Assembly: GCF_014633365.1 (NCBI RefSeq) | Contig: NC_068345.1 | Location: 12,594,058 to 12,658,057, forward strand | DNA from: Diospyros lotus | Lineage: Eukaryota > Streptophyta > Magnoliopsida > Ericales > Ebenaceae | Reading direction: 5' to 3' | DNA: 64,000 bases | Shown: in pieces, positions 58,206 to 64,000 of the stretch | Numbering within the stretch: position 1 is the stretch's first letter | How the letters are laid out: every line of letters starts with the position of its first letter | Notes under the pieces: model-generated | Database searches by the model: none | The model's input: only the letters and a program-made list of their open reading frames with translations | What the model was told of the DNA's origin: nothing | Program-made: the position numbers and the translations under genes

Positions 58206-58533
58206 TGTCACAACTCATGGGTAGTTAGAAGGGCATTATTGTAATAAGGTTGTAGTAGTTAGTTGGAGGTATTTTGTGAGTTGTTAGGAGCACTTGGGTG
58301 CTATTTTTCAGATTTCATTTACTATTGAGTAGCTTATAAATAGGCCCTGAAATATAGAGAAAGGCATGTTGATGAATGAAGTGGATTCTTATCTCCCTAA
58401 TTCTCTCTTTCTCGTTTTCTCTCCAATCTCTCCCTCTCTTTCTCTTTGATTTCTCTCTCTCTCTTTTAATTCTATCATCCAGCTTCTCTCCCAAATTCCA
58501 ATCACAACCCTAGATAACCCTAGGAATGTGACA
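58206..58533 (+). repeat. Right LTR of the gag-only element
   Basis: 328 bp. Same ends and blocks as 54992-55308, including AGCTTATAAATAGGCCC, which could be a TATA box (TATAAATA) in the LTR promoter. CT runs near its end differ in length from the left copy. Confidence 0.9.
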
Positions 58534-58538
58534 CTTTT

Positions 58539-59075
58539 TTTGTCTATCTTGAGTCTTTTCATACTATCCTTGATCTTTTCAATGGCTTGTATAGTTTGTT
58601 TCACAATCTTTAGACCCAAAATTTTTTGCTCGCCAACTTCATTCCAATGAACAGGTGATCTGTATTTCCTTTTATATAGTGCCTTATAGGGTGCCATGGC
58701 AATAGATGCATGGTGACTGTTGTTGTATGCGAATTCAATTAATGGTAGAGATTTCTCCTAATGTCCACCAAACTCTAGGGCACAAATATGAAGCATATCC
58801 TTTAAAGTTTGAATTGTCCTTTCAGATTGTCCATTTGTTTGAGGATGAAAAGCTGTACTAAAACTTAATTTGATTTCCATGGTTCTGTGTAAGCTTTTCC
58901 AAAAGTTTGATGTGAACCTCGGGTCCCTATTCGATACAATGGAAACTAGAATACCGTGTAGTCTTACTATTTCCTTAACATATAGTCGTGCAAATTGGTC
59001 CATTGTAAATGTCATCCGAACAGGTAAGAAGTGAGCTGATTTGGTAAGTTGATCCACAATCACCCAATTGTTTGA
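58539..59075 (-). pseudogene. Gypsy integrase core fragment (element G3)
   Basis: Minus-strand translation [91 protein letters not shown] and YKRKYRSPVHW is the integrase core and the region after it. The second catalytic Asp (normally in SDRD) is Asn. The N-terminal part with the first catalytic Asp is missing, because at about 59065 the code runs into the inverted 3' end of the same kind of element. It continues on the far side of the gag-only insert at 54991. Confidence 0.88.
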
Positions 59076-59915
59076 TGACGAGAAGGTAAATTTTCGAGGA
59101 CGAAAATTTTTTAGGAGGGTAAATTGTAACACCCGAGATTTTTAGACTTAGATTTGATGTAATATTTGAGATTTTTAGATTCAGATACTTGAGAAAATAA
59201 TATATTATGAAAGTCTTGAGATAAAAGTTCAGTTTTGAATCAGGAGCAAAATCATAAATATTGAAGTTTAGGTAAAAGTGTAATTTACAAAAAAGGCAAT
59301 TTTTGAATGGCCTGGGGACCCATTTGCAAGGGGTCTAAGTGCAATTATTTGAAAAATTCGGGTCAAGATATAATTCTTAAAACCTAGTAACAAATTAAAC
59401 CAACTAACCTTTGGAAGTCATGATTGCGGATTTGAGAACTCATTTCAATTCCACTTTAGATTATTTTAGGTTCAAATTTGGATTACAAATGGATTTCCAA
59501 TATAGATTTGAATTTCAAATCTTATTAAATATAGTTTTGGATTTCAAATCTTATTAAATATCGCTTTGGATTTCAAATCTAGATTTGGATTTCAAACAAC
59601 ATTCCATTCCACCTTTGGATTGTTTTGAAGTCCAAATCTTTGCTTTTACTTAGCCTCCAAGTTTGGGACATGTGGTAAACATGTATTGGCCACACATGGA
59701 AGGTAATAAGGAGGTCTCATAATGATGGGACATGTGGTGAAACATAATTGGTCGAAAATGTCTATAAATAGGCCTTAAGGTAGTTCACAAGTTTTAGAAG
59801 AATTTGAGCAAGGTTGGGAGAATCAAAAGAGAGGATTTTGTGCTAGAGAGTGTGGGAAAAATTCTGCAAAAGGAAGGAGCAAATTTGGTGTAGAAGCTAG
59901 AGAAAAACAGCCTCG
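59063..59915 (+). mobile_element. Inverted 3' end and partial LTR of the gypsy element (right arm)
   Basis: + strand order: TTGATGACGAGAAGG, the words TTTTCGAGGACGAAAATT, purine tract TTAGGAGGGTAAAT, then LTR start TGTAACACCCGAGATTTTTAG at 59125, running about 790 bp to CCTCG at 59915. This is the inverse of 53406-52461 and ends at the same LTR position. It abuts integrase code of the opposite strand at its left and gag code of the opposite strand at its right. Confidence 0.8.
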
Positions 59916-60470
59916 TCATAGATCATCCCTCAGACCTTGTTCAAAGTGCCTTGCCCATTTTTGTTCTGTGTCCACTAGAGTTGGGGCAAAACATGATAGC
60001 TCATCAAACTTCCTTTCATATTCAATTAAGGTCATGTTACCTTGTTTTAACATGAGGAACTTTGCTTCTTTTTTGGTTACGAATGTTAGCGGGGTAATAT
60101 TTCTTAAGAAAAAGTTTCTTAAATTGACCCCAAGTCCACACATGTCCCTGAGGTTTGGATTTGGCAGTCGAATCCCACCAGTGCCTTGCTCCTTGTCGTA
60201 ACATGAATGCGACGCAAGTCACTTTCCCAGAATTTGGGCAAGAGATGAGATTAAAGATCCGCTCAATCGCGGCTATCCAATTCTCAACCACGAGATTGTC
60301 TAGTCCACCCTCGAAAGTTGGGGGTTGAAGCTTCTAGAACTGCTCAACTAGGGTTGCATTCTAATTCAAAGCTTCAGGACACTTCAAAGACCAAGGGGCA
60401 GGAGTTCTATACATTCTAAATCCAACCCTTCTGTGATCTAATCGGTTTTGAATTAGAATCGCCTCAAACA
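59916..60470 (-). pseudogene. Gypsy chromovirus gag fragment (right arm of inverted repeat)
   Basis: Minus-strand translation gives LQPPTFEGGLDNLVVENWIA, IERIFNLISCPNSGKVTCV, FMLRQGARHWWDSTAK, FLKKYYPANIRNQKRSK, then LMLKQGNMTLIEYERKF, DELSCFAPTLVDTEQKWA and HFEQGLRDDL, a Tekay-type gag capsid region. It extends further toward the N terminus than the left-arm copy at 52191-52460 and is cut after RDDL at the same place. Frameshifts and stops are present. Confidence 0.85.
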
Positions 60471-60474
60471 CATA

Positions 60475-61521
60475 CTATGACAGTCACGGAAAACTCAGCT
60501 AAAATCAGCTTCTATTTCGCATGTTGTAACAATTCCTATACTCGCCGGAATTACCGTCGGAAACACCTGTCTTGCTCGCCTCCAAAAATTGAACAGAAAT
60601 TCTAATCAGCTAGTCTGTTACAGCCACAAAGATAACCTCGCTCTGTGACGCCTTTCGATTCGGACCGTGAAGTGATCCAAAATCACCTAACTTGCTTCAC
60701 CCTTCAATCCTGAACAATAGTTACCGAAATTAGCTGCCAAGGGTCACTTACCTGCTTCAACTTCCAATTTTGAACCGAGGGTTGCTCGCTCATTGCTTCA
60801 CCTTCCAATTTTGAGCCGAGGGTTGCTCACTCGCTTGGTAACTTCTGTTGAATCGGCGATTAGAGTTGCTACTAGGAATTCACCTCTAGCATTGCCTTTC
60901 CAAGGGATTGACTTCGATTGCACGACCTGCTCTGGATCGGCAGTCCACAATTCCCCAGTAAATTGTGGAAATCATTGGAACCGATTACTATGGATCAACA
61001 ACCTCCAAATTTGATCGCGATCACTGGTAATCGGTTCTATTGCAATCGTTGGCTCCTATGACATAGCCTCCTACGAATTTCCTACTCTGTTGAAGTCGCT
61101 GGACTCACTGAATTGCTGTTCAATCACTTCACCAGAGCTTGGGTTATCTCCCAAGATTACAACCTACCTTGCTATTGTCGGTTTCCACAATCACCTTTAC
61201 ATTTTGAGAATCAACTACATCGGATAGAAGCCGTCGATATTCATTGAAAATTAATCAACGAAGAAAATCACTGAAGAGTGATTGCTTTGATACCAAATTG
61301 TCGTGTACCTAGGGTTTAGATTGGAAATCGGAAGAATTTGAGGGAATTAGGATCAAGAACAGAATGGTTGGAGGGGAAATTGGACAGAAATGAGGGAGAT
61401 AATAGATAGGAATGAGGGAGAGTTGCAGATCGAAATAGAGAAAGGGAAAGATTAGAGAGAGAGTAGAAGGAAATGGGAGAGAGATTGAGAGAGAATTCTA
61501 GGGAGGTAAATTAGAGAATTT
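60475..61521 (-). mobile_element. Relic of a gag-only-type element, minus strand: leader, primer site and partial LTR
   Basis: On the minus strand, LTR sequence 61521-61299 ends AACCCTAGGTACACGACA and is followed at once by TGGTATCAAAGC (complement of 61284-61295), a Met-type primer site. The next 800 bp (61280-60475) are a non-coding leader of the same texture as 55309-57002, with a small tandem duplication of about 45 bp at 60750-60835 around CTTCCAATTTTGA. The leader then meets gypsy gag at about 60472. Its LTR start is cut at 61521 by the + strand element that follows. Confidence 0.65.
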
Positions 61522-64000
61522 TGTTATGACCCTAGGAGTAATAAAGGGCATTATTGTGATAGGGTATAATAGTTTGTTAGTGATATTTGACAATTTGTTA
61601 GGAGCACATGAGTGCTGTTAGAAATTAGTTAAGCAGCTAGCTATGCCAATAAAAAGGCCAATTGTAAGAGGAGAGATTATGCTTGAATTGAATGAATTCT
61701 TAATTCTCATTTCTCTCTAAGACTTCTCTCCAATCTCCCTCTCTTTCTCTCGTTTTCCCCCTAAATCTTCTTCTCTATACTGTTCTCCCTTAATTTCCTC
61801 CCTCAATTCCTTCCAATTCCTCTTTTAACCTATTATGAACCCTAGGTTCGTGACAATTGGCATCAGAGCATCAATCCTTGGTTGTGGTTCCGATTCCTTT
61901 GAAGGCTAGTGAAATTGAAAGTTCTATAAAAAATCTGATTTCTTATTCTCTTTTCCAATCTCCTCCTTTCTTTCTATGGTTCTTCAGCAATTCCTTATAA
62001 TTCACACCGAATTAGGAGAGTTGCAATTGTCAATTAAAGCCCAGGGTCCGATGATTCGACGGACTTGGTGAGTTCAAGCATTCCAGTGAGTTTGGGTGGG
62101 TCTCTCGGCCGAGGATTAATTTTCGGCCATTGATGCTTGGAATTAGATTCCGATGCATGGAGGTGATTGACGGCCGCTGTACTTGATTCTTGGAATTTTT
62201 GAAGACGATTACGGTCGGTAGTAGCAGGTGAGTTTAGGCGATAATTAGTGCTGAGCATCGGGAACTATTTGTGCGGAGGCAATCTGCAATTAAGCGATCG
62301 AGCAATGAGTTGTCCGCGTTCTAGATTTGAGTCGAAAGAGAACAAGGAGTGAGGGAAACTGAGAGGGCGCAAGCGGATCTTGGCTCGAACTTGTAGGTGG
62401 AGTCCATTGTGAGAGGCGGATTCCTTCAATTCCTTTGCTTGTTGATTTCCGAACCTTAGCTGCAAAAATCGATCAATTACTGGGCAATCCTTAGCGGCAA
62501 TGGAATTAATTGAACTTTTAGGAGGCGATTCCAGAAATAGCAGAGAGTTGATGGAGCGAGGATCTGACTTTGTTATTGATCTCTGACGGTGATTGACGTT
62601 GGCGATTAGGTGAACCAATTTCGGTGGCCCAAGTGAGTATACGTTGATTGTTAGTCGAAGCAGATCTTGTAGCAGATTTGGAATTGAGGACGAGCAAGCG
62701 AGGCGGATCCAATTGAATTCTGTTAAAATTCCGCAGCTGCGACGGACACCAATCCACGATAGGTGTTGACGCTGACCGTGATGTAGTGGGTTGGACTCTG
62801 AAGTGTTTCAATATAGTGGGTGTTGAGATTTGGACTTGGGAGTGGGTGTTGGGGTTGAACTAGCAGTGAGTTCTGGTGATTTTGGAATCAGAAACGATCA
62901 CAAATTGGGTTGGGAGCCTTGGACGATGATTAGGCAGTAGCTGTTATTTGGTTGCGATTTTAATATGAGTTGAAGGCAGGGAAATCAGTTTCCGTAGTTA
63001 CGGTCCAGTGTGAGAAGGCTTGAAGGCGACTTGGCTGGGCAGTATTTCGAGCGACTACGGACATAGGGAAGTGTGGGAATTAGGATGGAAGGAGCTGTGG
63101 TTTCTTGGCCTATTGCTTTTCCAGCTTGTGAGATTTCGTCTAGGAAGAGTAGTGCATGAATGAGACCAATGGAGTCTCAATTGTAGCAGAGGGATGCTGC
63201 ATTTTCAGTAGGGTGCCCTGCTCGTGAAGCCAAGGAAGGCAGTGCACCCATGAGGCAATTAGAGCCTCAATGGCAGCAGGAGAAGGCTGCATATTTAATT
63301 AGCAACAACAAGAGTCATGAACATTTCAGCCTAAGGAATCAAGCAAGGGAAAGGCTGAATAATGAGTTTAGTTGAATTGACAAAAAACTCAACAGTGGGA
63401 TACATGGAGAGTACAAGGGATTCAGACATATGTTACACGAAAAGTTGCTGGAGTTTGCAATGATACTTACAGCTTTCCCGTTGAATTTTTCGAGGATTAT
63501 CGTGGAAGTTTTAACAAAGAAGAATTTCTCAAAATGGACCAGCCGAAGGAGAAGTCAAGATGGCGAGAAGGGGATTCATTGCTTACCTCCAACATGGAGT
63601 GGAAGAAGGATACTAGTTTCAGCGGAATTGACAAGGAAGGTGGCTGTCAGGACAGTGCTGGCAGCAACAACAGAAATTCTGAGGGCTTGGTCTAGGGTGT
63701 TTGGACAAAAAGAAAATTAAATGAACATTCTAATTCCTTTGGAAAGGAGGCTGTTGATGAGGATGATCTAGATGATAATCTCGGAAGTCCAAAACAAGAG
63801 ATGCTTAAGGCATTCAATCAGTTGACAAGAATGACAGGAGACACCAAGGAATTTCTGGAATTGAAGAGGGATTCAATTACAATGATTGAGAAGTTAGAAG
63901 AAGAAATAATACCCCAAGATGCACCTACTGAAAGGCTGCAAGGAAATAATAGGGAAGCAATTGATGAAGTGATAGAGAAAGCTAAACCAACTCGTTACCC
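61522..64000 (+). mobile_element. Second gag-only-type LTR element, 5' part, runs off the window
   Basis: LTR 61522-61855 starts TGTTATGACCCTAGGAG, ends CCTAGGTTCGTGACA (334 bp), with sequence order and CT-rich tail like the LTRs at 54992 and 58206, though clearly diverged. A Met-type primer site TGGCATCAGAGC (61858-61869) follows. The leader includes 62367-62625, nearly identical to 55382-55640. Beyond about 63380 an unrecognised frame opens and continues to the window end. The 3' LTR lies outside. Confidence 0.8.
63381..64000 (+). pseudogene. Unrecognised ORF inside the second gag-only-type element, one in-frame TAG
   Basis: From codon 63381 the frame is open to the window end (206 codons) except for one TAG at 63693-63695. 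Translation includes QQWDTWRVQGIQTYVTRKV, AGVCNDTYSFPVEFFEDYRG, SFNKEEFLKMDQPKEKSRW, then after the TAG VWTKRKLNEHSNSFGKEAV, DEDDLDDNLGSPKQEML and FLELKRDSITMIEKLEEE. There is no gag capsid pattern, no protease and no zinc knuckle in what is seen. The texture (acidic patch, coiled-coil-like helix) resembles a host nuclear or cytoplasmic protein, but I do not recognise it. No clear ATG start is seen; it may begin with a captured exon. Confidence 0.45.

Larger units (their letters stand above)
54992..58533 (+). mobile_element. Complete gag-only LTR retrotransposon (TR-GAG type)
   Basis: Left LTR 54992-55308 and right LTR 58206-58533 both start TGTCACAACTCATGGG and end CTAGGAATGTGACA, differing mainly in CT-run lengths and single bases. 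The 5-bp duplication is CTTTT on both sides (54987-54991, 58534-58538). A Met-type primer site TGATATCAAAGC (55311-55322) and a purine tract AAGGGGAGGGGAA before the right LTR (58193-58205) complete the structure. The 2.9-kb interior has a 1.7-kb leader with no gene and one gag-like frame. No protease, RT, RNase H or integrase is present, so it must have moved with proteins from another element. It splits the gypsy integrase gene. Confidence 0.92.

Noticed and set aside
57120..58218. Minus-strand frames opposite the gag-like gene
   Set aside because: Shadows of the + strand gag frame; Ser/Phe-rich, no motif.

Overview
This is a stretch of a flowering-plant nuclear genome, probably a eudicot. 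The evidence is one spliced AIG1/IAN-type GTPase gene with GT-AG introns, a captured fragment of a plant CDC20 gene, and a dense set of plant-type LTR retrotransposons (Ty1/copia of SIRE and Tork type, Ty3/gypsy chromoviruses, a Cassandra TRIM, a second TRIM, gag-only elements), plus a Mutator-like and a hAT-like DNA element. The species cannot be named from the sequence. Transposon-derived DNA explains most of the window. Nearly all its reading frames carry stops or frameshifts, so it looks like old, silenced repeat DNA around one host gene.

Layout. Bases 1-5534 hold a + strand copia relic split by a gypsy solo LTR (337-4076), which itself carries a copia solo LTR (1026-2455). Bases 5535-6261 are the tail of a gypsy LTR. 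From 6262 to 41111 I read the remains of one SIRE-type copia element (RT, RNase H, envelope-like ORF, polypurine tract, 3' LTR). Its own sequence adds up to only a few kb; the rest is nested insertions: a related LTR carrying a TRIM (7176-9483), gypsy LTRs (9973-14401), a copia solo LTR with two further inserts (14687-20799), another solo LTR (22299-23833), a Cassandra TRIM with 5S-rRNA-like LTRs (25728-26401), a gypsy chromovirus that contains a second gypsy chromovirus (26478-39064), and a copia solo LTR (39146-40973). Many of these are fixed by target-site duplications read directly in the sequence.

Bases 41112-45690 are gypsy-LTR-like and unassigned DNA interrupted by a 1.6-kb Mutator-like element with a 9-bp target duplication that carries the last two exons of a CDC20 gene (42228-43852). 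The host gene follows: a 5' UTR exon near 45.7-45.98 kb, a 5' UTR intron, and four coding exons between 47010 and 50405 encoding 270 residues of an AIG1 GTPase. Its usual last exon is not found before a wall of retroelements begins near 50.95 kb.

Bases 50950-60470 hold a minus-strand copia fragment, then a minus-strand gypsy chromovirus whose two ends form a large inverted repeat sharing an abnormal LTR/gag junction. A hAT-type element (53415-54573, 8-bp TSD) and a complete 3.54-kb gag-only LTR retrotransposon (54992-58533, 5-bp TSD CTTTT) are inserted into it. Bases 60475-64000 contain two more relatives of the gag-only element, head to head; the + strand one has an unrecognised ORF in place of gag and runs off the window.

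The most novel items are the family of pol-less LTR elements at 55-64 kb, the shared-junction palindrome, the CDC20-carrying Mutator-like element, the possible membrane-anchored read-through form of the AIG1 protein, and the short word arrays inside four different LTR families.
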